A stretch of 13,863 bases of DNA from an uncultured Oscillospiraceae bacterium (GTDB taxonomy: Bacteria; Bacillota; Clostridia; Oscillospirales; Oscillospiraceae): the NCBI GenBank assembly GCA_934569045.1, contig CAKTJX010000042.1:1-13863 (forward strand), given 5' to 3'. The notes under the pieces are model-generated. The model made no database searches, was not told where the DNA came from, and was given only the letters and a program-made list of their open reading frames with translations. Shown one piece after another: positions 1 to 8,313 of this stretch; within the stretch, counting starts at the first letter, position 1; each line of letters begins with the position of its first letter. The position numbers were made by a program, and so were the translations under genes.

Positions 1-3000
1 GGAACTGCGTTCCACTTCACCGTCACGCCGTTGGAAGCGTTCTCCAGGGTGCTGACGGCGGGCTGGGAAAGATAGGTGATGCTCTTGCCCGCGGTGTCGT
101 AGGCGCTGGTATAGCTCTTGCCGTCAGCGCTGACGCAGCGGACGGTAAAGGTGTACCGGGTGCCGCTCTGCAGACCGGTAACGGTGTGGCTGGTACCCGT
201 GGTATCCCCCGCGCCCTTCCAGGAGGTGCCGGCGGTCTTATAGTACACACGGTACCGAGCAGCGCCGGGAACCGCGTTCCATCTGACAGTTACGCCGGTG
301 CCAACGTTTTCCAGGGAAGAGATGACGGGCGTTTCCAGGATGGTCAGCTTCGGCAGGGTCTCCGCCTCCACGGTGGTCTCCTGCTGGCCCTGGGCATCCT
401 TATAGACCTTCCCGCAGCGGGAGCAGGTATAATAAGCGTTGTTGCCCGGCTTTTCCAGGGTGGGGGCCACCGCCTCCGTTTTCACCATATCGTGCCCCAG
501 GGCGGGGATCTTCTGCTGAGGAGTCAGCACCTCATTGCAGACAGAGCAATGCTTGCCCTCCGTCAGGCCGGATTCGGTGCAGGTGGGCTCCACGCGCTCA
601 TCCGTTACCTCCGTGTGGCCATTGGCAGGGATCTCCTGCTGGGCAACCAGGACCTCGTTGCAGACGGAGCATTGCGTACCCTCTGTCAGACCGGGCTCCG
701 TGCAGGTCGCCGCCTTGCCGGGGACTGCTTCAGGCTTGTGGCCCGTGGCAGGAATCACCTGCTGGGCTACCAGAATCTCGTAGCAGATGGCACAGTGCAA
801 TCCCTCTGTCAGACCGGGCTCCGTGCAGGTGGGTTCAATACGTTCACCAGGGACTCCCGCATGACCTGTGGATGGGATCTCCTGCTGGGCTACCAGAATT
901 GCATTGCAGACGGAGCAGTGCGTACCCTCTGTCAAGCCTGGTTTCGTGCAAGTGGGCTCCACAGGATCATCCATTACTTCCGTATGGCCCTTGGCGGGGA
1001 TTTCCTCCTGGGCAATCAAGACCTCGTTGCAGACGGAGCAGTGCGTACCCTCTGTCAGGCCCGGTTCCGTGCAGGTGGGCTCCACACGGGCATCGATCAC
1101 TTCTGTGTGACCTGTGGCGGGGATTTCCTGCTGGGCTACCAGGACTTCGTTGCAGACGGAGCAGTGCTTACCCTCTGTCAGGCCGGTCTCCGTGCAGGTG
1201 GGGTCCACATGAGCGTCGACCACTTCCACATGGCCCTTGGCGGGGATTTCCTCCTGGGCAATCAAGACTTCGTCGCAGACAGAGCAGTGCTTACCCTTTG
1301 TCAGGCCGGACTCCGTGCAGGTGGGCTCTACACGGGCATCGATCACCTCCGTGTGACCTGTGGCAGGGACTTCCTTCTGCGCGACCAGAGTTTCATTGCA
1401 GACAGAACAGTGCTTTCCCTCTGTCAAGCCGGGCTCTGTGCAGGTGGGTTCCACGCGGGCATCGATCACCTCCGTGTGACCTGTGGCTGGTATTTTTTTC
1501 TGGGCTACCAGGACTTCATCGCAAACGGAGCAGTGCTTTCCCTCTGTCAGGCCAGATTCCGTACAAGTAGGTTCTACACGGGCATCGATCACTTCCGTGT
1601 GGCTGGGCGGAGTAACCTCGTCCTCTACGGTAGTCTCCTGCATGGCATCGGGATCCTTGAAGACCTGCTGACACACATCACAGATGTAGTAGGCGTTGCT
1701 GCCTGCCTGTGTGCAGGTTGCGGGCACCTGGGGGACATAGGTCAGTATGTGCATGTGGGTTGCGTTATAATGCATCTGCACTCTTTTCACGACATCACTT
1801 TCACTCTCCGAAACCTGAATTTTCTGCCAATCCGCCTCTGTACCGCCATAATAGATATTTCTCAATGCGCTACAGTTCAAAAATACGTTGTCTCCAATAC
1901 TTGTCAGGCCCTTGGGAATCACAATCGTTGTCAGATTCACGCAGTCGGAGAAAGTAGCGTACTCAATGCTCGGCACCCTTTCCGGGATAGTAATGTTTGT
2001 CAGACTGCTACAGCTGGCAAAAGCAGCGTAACCAATACGCGTCAGGCTCTTAGGAAGCACAATCGTAGTCAGGCTGCTGCATTCCTCAAAAGCTTCCTCG
2101 TCAATACTCGTCACGCTCTCCGGAATCGTAACATTGGTTAGACTGCTGCAGTTCCTAAAAGCACTGTGGCCAATGCTCGTGACGCTCTCCGGAATTACAA
2201 TACTGGTCAGACTGCTACAGCTGCAAAAAGCGAAATCGCCAATACACGTCACGCTCTCCGGAATCACAATACTGGTCAGGCTGCTACAGCCGAGAAAAGT
2301 GAACTCGGCAATATTCATCACACTCTCCGGAATTCTTACACTCGTCAGGCTATCGCAGTTGTAAAAGGCACTGGTGCCAATGCTCGTCACGCTCTCCGGA
2401 ATCGTCACGCTGGTAAGACTGATACAGTCCGTAAATAGGCTAAATGCAATTTCCGTCACCCCTTCGGGGATCGTCACGCTGGTCAAACCGCGGCAATTAG
2501 CAAACGCTCTACTGCCAATGGTTATTACCCCGTCCGGAATCGTTACATTCGTCAAGCTACTGCAACCCTCAAAAGCAGACGCGCCAATGCTCGTTATTCC
2601 CTCCGGAATCGTCACGCTCTCCAACTTGCTGCAACCAGCAAATACGCTGTATTCAATACTCGTTAAGCCCTCCGGAATCGTTATACCGGTCAGACTGCTG
2701 CAACCAGAAAAGGCGCTACTGCCGATGCTCGTTACATTCTCCGGAATCACCACGCTGGTCAGGCTGCTGCAGCCAGAAAAGGCAGACGGCCCAATCTTCG
2801 TGACATCCTCCGGAATCGTCACACTGGCCAAGCTGCTGCAATTTTCAAAGGCACTGTAACCAATGCTCGTCACGCTCTCCGGAATCGTTACACTGGTCAA
2901 ACTTCCACAGTCTTCAAAAATATTATCCTCAATGCTCGTTATGCCATCCGGGATCGTTACACTCGTCAGGCTGCTGCATTTTTCAAAGGCTCTATAACCA

Positions 3001-5351
3001 ATGCTCGTCACGCTCTCCGGAATCGTTACACTCGTCAGACTGCTACAGTTGTTAAAGGTGTCCATTTCGATACTTGCTACGCCCTGGGGAATCTCAATTT
3101 CCTTCAGCTTGGTGCAGTCTTTAAAGGTGTAAGCACCAAGCGTTTTCAATCCCTCCGGCAGTTCTACAGAGACAACTTTCAGGCAGCCGTAAAACGCATA
3201 GTCCCCAATGCCCGTCACATCGGACTCCACGACCACAGAAGTAAACTTGGATCTGTACCGATACCAGGGGGCCGTCGAATTTTCAGAGTAGTCGGGCATA
3301 TCGCCGTTGCCGGACAGAAGCAGGACTCCCTCCATCGTCACGACCCAGGTGAGCCGGTTATTTTCTCCGTACCTGCCGCAGGCGATGCTGGGCAGCTTTT
3401 CCAGCTGTTCGGCCTCCACGGTGGTCTCCTGGGTTCCTTCCGCATCCTTGAAGACCTTGCCGCAGCGGTCACAGGTATAGTATTCGTTGTTGCCGGGATC
3501 AAAATAGGTGGGCTCCACGGCCTCGGTTTTCGTCATCTGGTGGCCAAGGGCGACGACGATCTGCTGCTCTTTCAGCGTTTCGCCGCAGACAGAGCACTTC
3601 TTACCCTCCGTCAGACCGGATTCCGTGCAGGTCGCGGCAACCGCGTCCATGATCACCACTGTATGCCCCAAGGCCGAACGCACAACGGACGCTTCGTCAA
3701 TTTCATTTCTGCCGTCGGCATCCGAATAGCACTTGCCGCACTCCGCGCAGCGCCAGTAGGCAATATTTCCGTCTTCCGTGCAGGTTGGGGCTTTCTCCGC
3801 CACTTTTTCCGGCGCGCAAACATGGGGCTCAGCATAGTGCATGTTGGCAGCGAGAAGCGCCGCGTTATCCGTGCCAATTGTTATTTTGTCCCAGTCCGAC
3901 TGGGTGCCGCCGTAATACACATCCGTCAGGCCCGCGCCGCCAAAAGCCGAACCTTCAATGGTCGTAACGGAGGCCGGAATGGTAACCTCCGTCAGACCGG
4001 AGCAATCAAAGAACAGGTGTCCCGGAAGATTAGTCACTTCCCCCGGAATGACAACAGACTCCAGCCCGGAACCCGCAAAGGCATATTCCTTTAACCCGTA
4101 TCCGATCAGGGTCGATGGGAGCTGAATGCTTTTCAGCGCGGTGCAGCCCTCAAACGCATGGTCACCAACCGTATACAGCCCCTCCGGCAGGGAAACATCC
4201 GTCAGATTGACGCAGTTCGTGAACAGATAAGAGGCAGACAGACGGACGATTCCCGCGCCAACAACAACCTTTTTGATCTGGCTGCTGAAGCCGCTCCAAT
4301 AAGACCGGCCGTTGAAATACTTGTAAAAGGACACGTCACCGGAGCCATAGAGATAGAACGTGCCATCCCCATCCAGTACATAACAGACATTTGTACCATT
4401 CTCTTTAAAATTGCTGCAATAACCGCAGGTAATGATCGTACCGTCCGTACAGATCGCGCCGGGGGCGGTAAACACAGTTTCCGTGTAACTGAAATTGATT
4501 TGCAGCCACTGTGCCCTTGTTCCGGCATAGTACAAAGTAAGAGGACCTGCCGCGGACTCCAGGCCAGCCGCCTCTACCCACGTCACACTGGCAGGGATGT
4601 AAATTTCTACGTCGCCGAAGCCGGAGAATGCATCCTTAGCGACGGAGGTAATGCCCTCTTCTATAACGATCTTCGTAATCTGATCCGTATAAGCTGCCCA
4701 AGGGAAATCGGACGCACCGGATTCCGGGCCGCTCATAAGCCCCGTGCCTGAAATCGTCAGGACACCCGCACTGTCTACTTTCCAGGTAATATTCGACCAA
4801 AGCGTGCCAGACGCGATCTGACCCTCAGATTCCTCCAAAAGAAGAGCGATATCATTCTCTGACCAATCTGCTTCCAGGGTGATCTCTACCGTAGGTATTT
4901 CATCCGCCTCCGTCAGGGAGAAGTAGCCGTTTTCGGGCGCATACCCTCCCGCCTCCGCGAGGTAGGCATAATTCCCCGGCTGAAGCAGATAAGTACCGTC
5001 CTCCTCCGGTTTGATGGCCTGGTCAATGTCCCCTTCCGCGGGGTAGACCACCAGGGTCAGGTTCTCCGGGGTGCAGGCAAAGCGCACCCGGACGGGCTGG
5101 GGGTCGGCATCCGCCTCGGTGGGGTCGGTGGTCTCCGTGGCCTCGGCGGCCTCCGCTGCCTCGGTGGCTTCGGTTACCTCGACAGCTTCCGTGGGCTCCG
5201 CCGCCTCGGCGGCTTCGGTTTCTTCGGCTGCTTTCACAGTCTGGGCAGCCTCTGTGGGCTCCGCCGTGTCGGAAACAGTCTCCGCCCACGCGGGCGTAAA
5301 GGTCTGGGCTGTCAGCAGAACAGCCAGGAACAGCGCGAACAGCTTTCTCAT
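1..5351 (-). CDS. Giant BspA-like leucine-rich-repeat surface protein with Cys-repeat stalk and FN3 domains (C-terminus beyond the window)
   Basis: I read the frame codon by codon from the ATG at 5351 to the left edge and found no stop, giving at least 1783 residues. AAGGAG (5364-5359) lies 7 nt before the start. Residues 1-23 form a signal peptide ending PAWA. Residues 24-85 are a Thr/Glu/Ala linker, and 87-160 a small beta-rich region resembling PEGA-type domains (weak). About 161-505 is a first LRR_5/BspA-type block, 510-650 Cys-pair modules, and 653-1191 a second LRR block with nineteen 23-residue repeats. Residues 1251-1619 are nine 41-residue Cys/His repeats. From about 1675 there is one FN3-like domain and the start of a second. 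Such proteins are secreted and usually cell-attached, and some family members bind host proteins or other bacteria. The ligand here is unknown. Any wall anchor would lie beyond base 1. The gene is monocistronic with its own promoter. Confidence 0.93.
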   Translation of the reverse strand, partial: MRKLFALFLAVLLTAQTFTPAWAETVSDTAEPTEAAQTVKAAEETEAAEAAEPTEAVEVTEATEAAEAAEATETTDPTEADADPQPVRVRFACTPENLTLVVYPAEGDIDQAIKPEEDGTYLLQPGNYAYLAEAGGYAPENGYFSLTEADEIPTVEITLEADWSENDIALLLEESEGQIASGTLWSNITWKVDSAGVLTISGTGLMSGPESGASDFPWAAYTDQITKIVIEEGITSVAKDAFSGFGDVEIYIPASVTWVEAAGLESAAGPLTLYYAGTRAQWLQINFSYTETVFTAPGAICTDGTIITCGYCSNFKENGTNVCYVLDGDGTFYLYGSGDVSFYKYFNGRSYWSGFSSQIKKVVVGAGIVRLSASYLFTNCVNLTDVSLPEGLYTVGDHAFEGCTALKSIQLPSTLIGYGLKEYAFAGSGLESVVIPGEVTNLPGHLFFDCSGLTEVTIPASVTTIEGSAFGGAGLTDVYYGGTQSDWDKITIGTDNAALLAANMHYAEPHVCAPEKVAEKAPTCTEDGNIAYWRCAECGKCYSDADGRNEIDEASVVRSALGHTVVIMDAVAATCTESGLTEGKKCSVCGETLKEQQIVVALGHQMTKTEAVEPTYFDPGNNEYYTCDRCGKVFKDAEGTQETTVEAEQLEKLPSIACGRYGENNRLTWVVTMEGVLLLSGNGDMPDYSENSTAPWYRYRSKFTSVVVESDVTGIGDYAFYGCLKVVSVELPEGLKTLGAYTFKDCTKLKEIEIPQGVASIEMDTFNNCSSLTSVTIPESVTSIGYRAFEKCSSLTSVTIPDGITSIEDNIFEDCGSLTSVTIPESVTSIGYSAFENCSSLASVTIPEDVTKIGPSAFSGCSSLTSVVIPENVTSIGSSAFSGCSSLTGITIPEGLTSIEYSVFAGCSKLESVTIPEGITSIGASAFEGCSSLTNVTIPDGVITIGSRAFANCRGLTSVTIPEGVTEIAFSLFTDCISLTSVTIPESVTSIGTSAFYNCDSLTSVRIPESVMNIAEFTFLGCSSLTSIVIPESVTCIGDFAFCSCSSLTSIVIPESVTSIGHSAFRNCSSLTNVTIPESVTSIDEEAFEECSSLTTIVLPKSLTRIGYAAFASCSSLTNITIPERVPSIEYATFSDCVNLTTIVIPKGLTSIGDNVFLNCSALRNIYYGGTEADWQKIQVSESESDVVKRVQMHYNATHMHILTYVPQVPATCTQAGSNAYYICDVCQQVFKDPDAMQETTVEDEVTPPSHTEVIDARVEPTCTESGLTEGKHCSVCDEVLVAQKKIPATGHTEVIDARVEPTCTEPGLTEGKHCSVCNETLVAQKEVPATGHTEVIDARVEPTCTESGLTKGKHCSVCDEVLIAQEEIPAKGHVEVVDAHVDPTCTETGLTEGKHCSVCNEVLVAQQEIPATGHTEVIDARVEPTCTEPGLTEGTHCSVCNEVLIAQEEIPAKGHTEVMDDPVEPTCTKPGLTEGTHCSVCNAILVAQQEIPSTGHAGVPGERIEPTCTEPGLTEGLHCAICYEILVAQQVIPATGHKPEAVPGKAATCTEPGLTEGTQCSVCNEVLVAQQEIPANGHTEVTDERVEPTCTESGLTEGKHCSVCNEVLTPQQKIPALGHDMVKTEAVAPTLEKPGNNAYYTCSRCGKVYKDAQGQQETTVEAETLPKLTILETPVISSLENVGTGVTVRWNAVPGAARYRVYYKTAGTSWKGAGDTTGTSHTVTGLQSGTRYTFTVRCVSADGKSYTSAYDTAGKSITYLSQPAVSTLENASNGVTVKWNAV
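495..1601 (-). repeat. Nine tandem 123-bp units encoding 41-residue Cys/His repeats
   Basis: Units run from the His codon at 1601 down to 495, exactly 9 x 123 bp. Each unit has His1, Cys13, Cys24 and Cys27, with the core TCTExGLTEGxHCSVC and a linker close to [14 protein letters not shown]. The four conserved positions are invariant in all nine units (spacing H-x11-C-x10-C-x2-C). Units 1-3 are nearly identical at the DNA level, so recent duplication or gene conversion is likely. The repeats probably form a stalk between the LRR head and the FN3 region. Zinc binding or disulfide formation is inferred only. Confidence 0.93.
1893..3203 (-). repeat. Nineteen tandem 69-bp units encoding 23-residue BspA-type LRRs
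   Basis: The first unit begins at the Asp codon ending at 3203. Unit 20, which is degenerate and runs into YYGGT, begins at 1892. That is exactly 19 x 69 bp with no insertion or deletion. The consensus is [23 protein letters not shown]: a Cys at position 7, a Leu at 10, and the Ile-Pro pair at 15-16. This is the LRR_5 pattern, which forms a right-handed solenoid. Units 1-2 and 17-20 are the most divergent and look like caps. Confidence 0.93.
3860..4700 (-). repeat. First, irregular leucine-rich block of the surface protein
   Basis: This covers roughly residues 218-498. Recognisable pieces are [18 protein letters not shown], then [32 protein letters not shown], and [20 protein letters not shown]. 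It ends in a [12 protein letters not shown] segment that also closes the second LRR block ([12 protein letters not shown]). The units are LRR_5-like but more divergent and irregular than the 23-residue array, consistent with an older copy of the same module. Confidence 0.7.
5100..5282 (-). repeat. Low-complexity Thr/Glu/Ala-rich linker
   Basis: Residues 24-84 are built almost only from Glu, Ala and Thr, with Pro and Val ([16 protein letters not shown] motifs). They follow the signal peptide directly. The composition suggests an extended, acidic spacer at the mature N-terminus. The DNA is a degenerate GCC/TCG/GCG repeat that could vary in length. Confidence 0.75.
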
Positions 5352-5390
5352 AATTCTTCTCCTTCGCACAAATGGTTCAATATATGTGTA

Positions 5391-5419
5391 ATTATATAGT
5401 AGAAAACGGAAAATAACAA
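5391..5419 (-). promoter_or_regulatory. Sigma-A promoter of the surface-protein gene
   Basis: On the minus strand, TTGTTA (5419-5414) and a perfect TATAAT (5396-5391) are separated by exactly 17 nt in AT-rich DNA. Predicted transcription start is near 5384, giving a leader of about 33 nt before the ATG at 5351. It lies just downstream of the terminator of the preceding operon. Confidence 0.8.
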
Positions 5420-5467
5420 TATGCAGGCTGCATAGTAATGAAAATAAAGTTTGTGTAAAATGCGCGT

Positions 5468-5506
5468 AAAAATCCACAGCCAGATATCGCACCTGGCTGC
5501 GGATTT
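5468..5506 (-). terminator. Rho-independent terminator of the isc operon
   Basis: A 14-bp stem (5493-5506 with 5470-5483, one G-U pair in the minus-strand RNA) closes a 9-nt loop. It is followed on the minus strand by a run of T (5472-5468). It starts 8 bases beyond the Rrf2 stop codon. Confidence 0.85.
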
Positions 5507-5513
5507 CTTACGC

Positions 5514-5921
5514 TTATTTTTCTTTGATCAGGTCCGCCAGGGTGATTCCCTCGAAGAAATCATCAATCATGGCGTCCAGCTTATCCCACATGGGGCGGGT
5601 CTCGCAGCAGGCGCTGCGGGAGCAGGCGGAGGGGCCCTCCGCGGTGCAGGAGACGGCGGTGAGGCCGCCCTCCGTGAGCTTCAGGATGCTGCCCACGGTG
5701 TATTCCTCCGGCCTGCGGTTCAGGCGGTAACCGCCGCCCTTGCCGTGGACCGCGTCCACCAGACCGCCCTTGGAGAGGATGGTCATAATGGACTCCAGAT
5801 ATTTTAGGGAAATGCCCTCCTGCTCGGCAATCTCCTTAATGGGAATGTACTCTTCCCCGCCCCGCTGGGCAAAGCATACCATCACCCGCAGAGCATAACG
5901 TCCTTTGGTGGATACGATCAT
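5514..5921 (-). CDS. Rrf2-family transcriptional regulator, IscR-like, with Fe-S ligand cysteines
   Basis: The 135-residue protein has the family N-terminus MIVSTKGRYALRVM, a winged helix-turn-helix (IPIKEIAEQEGISLKYLE, about residues 26-43), and the wing GKGGGYRLNR (60-69). Cys92, Cys100, Cys105 and Cys106 lie where IscR holds its [2Fe-2S] cluster; E. coli IscR uses Cys92, 98 and 104. CymR-type members lack these. It probably senses Fe-S supply and represses the isc operon. The start at 5921 fits the family N-terminus; a longer frame to 5972 would overlap iscU and is rejected. It begins 4 nt after the iscU stop without a clear Shine-Dalgarno, so translational coupling is likely. Being last in the operon is less usual than first. 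Confidence 0.92.
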   Translation of the reverse strand: MIVSTKGRYALRVMVCFAQRGGEEYIPIKEIAEQEGISLKYLESIMTILSKGGLVDAVHGKGGGYRLNRRPEEYTVGSILKLTEGGLTAVSCTAEGPSACSRSACCETRPMWDKLDAMIDDFFEGITLADLIKEK

Positions 5922-5925
5922 CGGC

Positions 5926-6354
5926 TTACTCGCAATGCTCGCAGTGCTCGCACTCCGGGAAGTCCTTCTCATCGTAGGGCAGACCGGCGCGGTCGTAGTA
6001 ATCCTTCAGGGCGTTCTTGATGGCCTCCTCGGCCAGGACGGAACAGTGCATCTTGTGGGCGGGCAGGCCGTCCAGGGCCTCGGCAACAGCCTTGTTGGTC
6101 AGGGCCATGGCCTCGTGGATGGACTTGCCCTTGATCATCTCGGTGGCCATGGAGGAGGAGGCAATGGCGCTGCCGCAGCCAAAGGTCTCGAACTTCACGT
6201 CCTTGATGATGTCATCCTCGATTTTCAGATAAATCTTCATGATATCGCCGCACTTGGCGTTGCCAACCTCGCCCACGCCGTTGGCATCCTCAATCACGCC
6301 CACATTGCGGGGGTGGGTGAAGTGATCCATAACTTTTTCACTGTAAAGTGCCAT
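5926..6354 (-). CDS. iscU: Fe-S cluster assembly scaffold IscU/NifU-N family
   Basis: The 142-residue protein has all three scaffold cysteines: Cys35 in GNAKCGD, Cys60 in FGCGSAIASSS, and Cys104 in AHKMHCSVLAEEA. Asp37, which tunes cluster release, is also present. The family assembles [2Fe-2S] and [4Fe-4S] clusters on these residues using sulfur from IscS. The N-terminus MALYSEKVMDHFTHPRNVG is canonical. GGAGGA (6368-6363) precedes the ATG. The protein ends in a short ECEHCEHCE tail with three extra Cys and two His, which the core fold does not need. It lies 17 nt after iscS and 4 nt before the Rrf2 gene, in one operon. Confidence 0.95.
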   Translation of the reverse strand: MALYSEKVMDHFTHPRNVGVIEDANGVGEVGNAKCGDIMKIYLKIEDDIIKDVKFETFGCGSAIASSSMATEMIKGKSIHEAMALTNKAVAEALDGLPAHKMHCSVLAEEAIKNALKDYYDRAGLPYDEKDFPECEHCEHCE

Positions 6355-6371
6355 TTTCTTGTTCCTCCAAA

Positions 6372-7559
6372 TTACAGAATATAGGTTCTCTTACCGGTCT
6401 GCAGATCTCTCCAGACGGGGGACATGCCCCGCAGATACTCCACGACCTCCGGGACGCACTTCAGGATGTGGTCCACCTCTTCCATGGTGTTCCACTCGCA
6501 CAGGCTCAGACGCAGGGAGCCGTGGGCCACGTCATGGACACGGCCAATGGCCAGCAGCACATGGCTGGGGTCCAGGGAGCCGGAGGTGCAGGCGGAGCCG
6601 GAGGAAGCGCAGATGCCCTTCTGGTCCAGCAGCAGCAGCAGGCTCTCGCCCTCGATGCCCTCAAAGCAGAAGGACACGTTGCCGGGCAGCCGGTGCACCA
6701 GGTCGCCGTTGACGGCGCTGTGGGGGATCTTGGACAGGCCCTCAATCAGCTTGTCCCGCATGGCGGATACCTTGGCGGCATTCTCATCGATGTGGTCGCA
6801 GGCCTCTTTCATAGCGGCAGCCATGCCGCAGATGGCGGGGATATTCTCGGTGCCGGCCCGCTTGCCCCGCTCCTGAGCGCCGCCCTCAATGATGTTCACC
6901 AGGGGGAAGCCCTTGCGGACATACAGCGCGCCGATGCCCTTGGGGCCATGGAACTTGTGGCCGGACAGGCTCAGCATATCGATATTCTGTTCCTTCACAT
7001 TGATGTGCAGGTGGCCCACAGCCTGGACGGCATCGGTGTGGAAGGGCACACCGGCCTCCTTACAGATGGCGCCGATCTCCGGGATGGGCAGGATGGAGCC
7101 GATTTCATTGTTGGCGTACATGGTGGTCACCAGGCAGGTATCGGGACGGATGGCGTCCTTCACCTGCTGGGCAGTGATGTTGTGGCCCTGGCGCACATCC
7201 AGCAGCTGAATCTCAAAGCCTTCCTTTTCCAGCTTCTTCAGGGTGTGCAGCACGGCATGGTGCTCAAAGGCGGTGGAGATAATGTGCTTCTTGCCCTTCT
7301 TCTCCCCCAGACGGGCGGCGGAGATAATGGCCTGGTTGTCCGCTTCTGAGCCGCCGGAGGTAAAGATAATCTCCCTGGGCTCACAGCCCAGGCACTGGGC
7401 CACGGTCTCCCGGGCGGCGTCCAAGGCCTCCTTGGCACGCTGCCCCACAGAGTGCAGGCTGGAAGGGTTGCCGTAAATGGTTGTCATATAGGGCAGCATG
7501 GCATCGATGGCCGTCTGGCTCATCTTTGTGGTTGCCGCATTGTCCGCGTAAACTTGCAT
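6372..7559 (-). CDS. iscS: Cysteine desulfurase, NifS/IscS class
   Basis: This 395-residue PLP enzyme releases sulfur from L-cysteine as an enzyme-bound persulfide for IscU and other acceptors. Visible hallmarks are the N-terminal YADNAATT, the GNPSSLHS loop, SGGSEADN (68-75), the PLP lysine Lys202 in SGHKFHGPKG, and RAGTEN. The catalytic cysteine is Cys324 in SSGSACTSGSLDPSHVL, within the long flexible loop of group I desulfurases. Length matches the family. AGGAGG (7573-7568) lies 8 nt before the ATG. It is the first gene of the iscS-iscU-Rrf2 operon. It could be called nifS; with no nif genes nearby I prefer iscS. Confidence 0.95.
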   Translation of the reverse strand: MQVYADNAATTKMSQTAIDAMLPYMTTIYGNPSSLHSVGQRAKEALDAARETVAQCLGCEPREIIFTSGGSEADNQAIISAARLGEKKGKKHIISTAFEHHAVLHTLKKLEKEGFEIQLLDVRQGHNITAQQVKDAIRPDTCLVTTMYANNEIGSILPIPEIGAICKEAGVPFHTDAVQAVGHLHINVKEQNIDMLSLSGHKFHGPKGIGALYVRKGFPLVNIIEGGAQERGKRAGTENIPAICGMAAAMKEACDHIDENAAKVSAMRDKLIEGLSKIPHSAVNGDLVHRLPGNVSFCFEGIEGESLLLLLDQKGICASSGSACTSGSLDPSHVLLAIGRVHDVAHGSLRLSLCEWNTMEEVDHILKCVPEVVEYLRGMSPVWRDLQTGKRTYIL

Positions 7560-7604
7560 CGGAAAAACCTCCTGTGGTTTCGCAGGGACGGCTCCTCAGG
7601 GAGT

Positions 7605-7627
7605 CTCCCTAGTAGTTCTGTAGGGAG
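7605..7627. repeat. Inverted repeat spanning the isc transcription start
   Basis: CTCCCTA (7605-7611) and TAGGGAG (7621-7627) form a 7-bp dyad with a 9-bp centre. It overlaps the last bases of the -10 box and the expected start near 7619, so it would not be fully transcribed. It could be a second operator or chance. Confidence 0.4.
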
Positions 7628-7660
7628 CATACCACATCTTGCCTACCTTGTCAATAGGTA
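7626..7660 (-). promoter_or_regulatory. isc operon promoter with dyad operator over the -35 box
   Basis: On the minus strand, consensus TTGACA (7654-7649), a 17-nt spacer and TATGCT (7631-7626) form a strong sigma-A promoter. The -35 hexamer lies in the 7-nt centre of a perfect inverted repeat, TACCT-N7-AGGTA (7660-7644). A protein bound there would block RNA polymerase. The Rrf2 regulator encoded in the same operon is the obvious candidate. The promoter is seen directly; the regulator assignment is inference. Confidence 0.75.
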
Positions 7661-7682
7661 AATAAGGCAGCCGTGTCGTTTT

Positions 7683-8144
7683 CTACAGAAAGGACTCGAT
7701 TTTTTTGGCAATTTCCTCCAACCCCGCCTGATCCTCCGGGGCAAAGCGGCCAAGATAGGGACTGTCCAGGTCCAGCACACCCCAAAGCTCTCCCTGGCGG
7801 TACAGCGGAATGACGATCTCGGAATTGGAAGCGCCATCGCAGGCGATATGCCCCGGGAAATCATGGACATTCTCCACCCGCACCGTGCGCCCCTCCGCCG
7901 CGGCCGTGCCGCAGACACCCCGGCCCATGGGGATACGGATGCAGGCAGGCTTGCCCTGAAAGGGGCCCAGGACCAGGGCGTTCTCCCCCTCCAGCAGCTG
8001 GTAAAAGCCCGCCCAGTTGAGCCCCGGCAGCATCTGCCAGAGCAGCGCGGAGGTATTGGCCAGGTTGGCAGTCAAATAGGGCACGCCGGAAACCAGGGCA
8101 TCCAGATTCTGGGAAAGGGCCGCGTAATCGGTTTCAAATTTCAT
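7683..8144 (-). CDS. msrC: Free methionine-(R)-sulfoxide reductase (GAF-domain fRMsr)
   Basis: This 153-residue single GAF-domain protein reduces free L-methionine-(R)-sulfoxide to methionine in the cytoplasm, with electrons from the thioredoxin system. The three family cysteines are Cys68 (KPACIRI), Cys78 (GRGVCGTAA) and Cys102 (GHIACDGASNSEIVIP). Their spacing of 10 and 24 residues equals that of the E. coli enzyme (84/94/118). The N-terminal NWAGFYQL and the DLDSPYLGRF segment are also typical. An AGGAAG-type ribosome-binding site precedes the ATG. It has its own promoter, diverges from the SpoIVB gene, and ends upstream of the isc promoter. I see no clear terminator. Confidence 0.92.
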   Translation of the reverse strand: MKFETDYAALSQNLDALVSGVPYLTANLANTSALLWQMLPGLNWAGFYQLLEGENALVLGPFQGKPACIRIPMGRGVCGTAAAEGRTVRVENVHDFPGHIACDGASNSEIVIPLYRQGELWGVLDLDSPYLGRFAPEDQAGLEEIAKKIESFL

Positions 8145-8174
8145 TTTTCTTCCTGCCTTTCATTTTCTTTCCCT

Positions 8175-8203
8175 ATTCTAGCCTGTTCCGACTCCGCAAT
8201 CAA
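8175..8203 (-). promoter_or_regulatory. Sigma-A promoter of msrC
   Basis: On the minus strand, TTGATT (8203-8198) and TAGAAT (8180-8175) are separated by 17 nt. Predicted start is near 8168, about 24 nt before the ATG at 8144. Confidence 0.7.
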
Positions 8204-8277
8204 GAAAAATTTGAGAGACGGCCCAGAGACCACCAGATTTTTCGACTTTTTCAGCGGTTACAACCCATGGTCCGGGT

Positions 8278-8284
8278 CATATTA
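8278..8284 (+). promoter_or_regulatory. Possible forespore (sigma-F/G type) -10 element of the SpoIVB gene
   Basis: CATATTA fits the CATnnTA-like -10 pattern of forespore sigma factors and lies about 30 nt before the start codon. A matching -35 is not convincing; GGTTA at 8256-8260 is the nearest candidate. The call leans on the known sigma-G control of spoIVB in Bacillus. Confidence 0.3.
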
Positions 8285-8313
8285 AGGAGGCAGAGAGAAA
8301 GGAGGGATTTGTG

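Noticed and set aside
186..2141. 651-codon open frame on the plus strand opposite the surface-protein gene
   Set aside because: It is in exact codon register with the real gene and mirrors its 41-residue and LRR repeats. It is open only because the repeated codons have no antisense stops. It has no credible start signal or domain.
1..5351. Frameshift or pseudogene in the giant surface-protein gene
   Set aside because: All triplets of this frame were read and no TAA, TAG or TGA occurs. N-terminal and C-terminal parts are in the same register.
6348..7349. 333-codon plus-strand frame opposite iscS
   Set aside because: It is the antisense register of a GC-rich, strongly conserved iscS gene and has no recognisable protein features.
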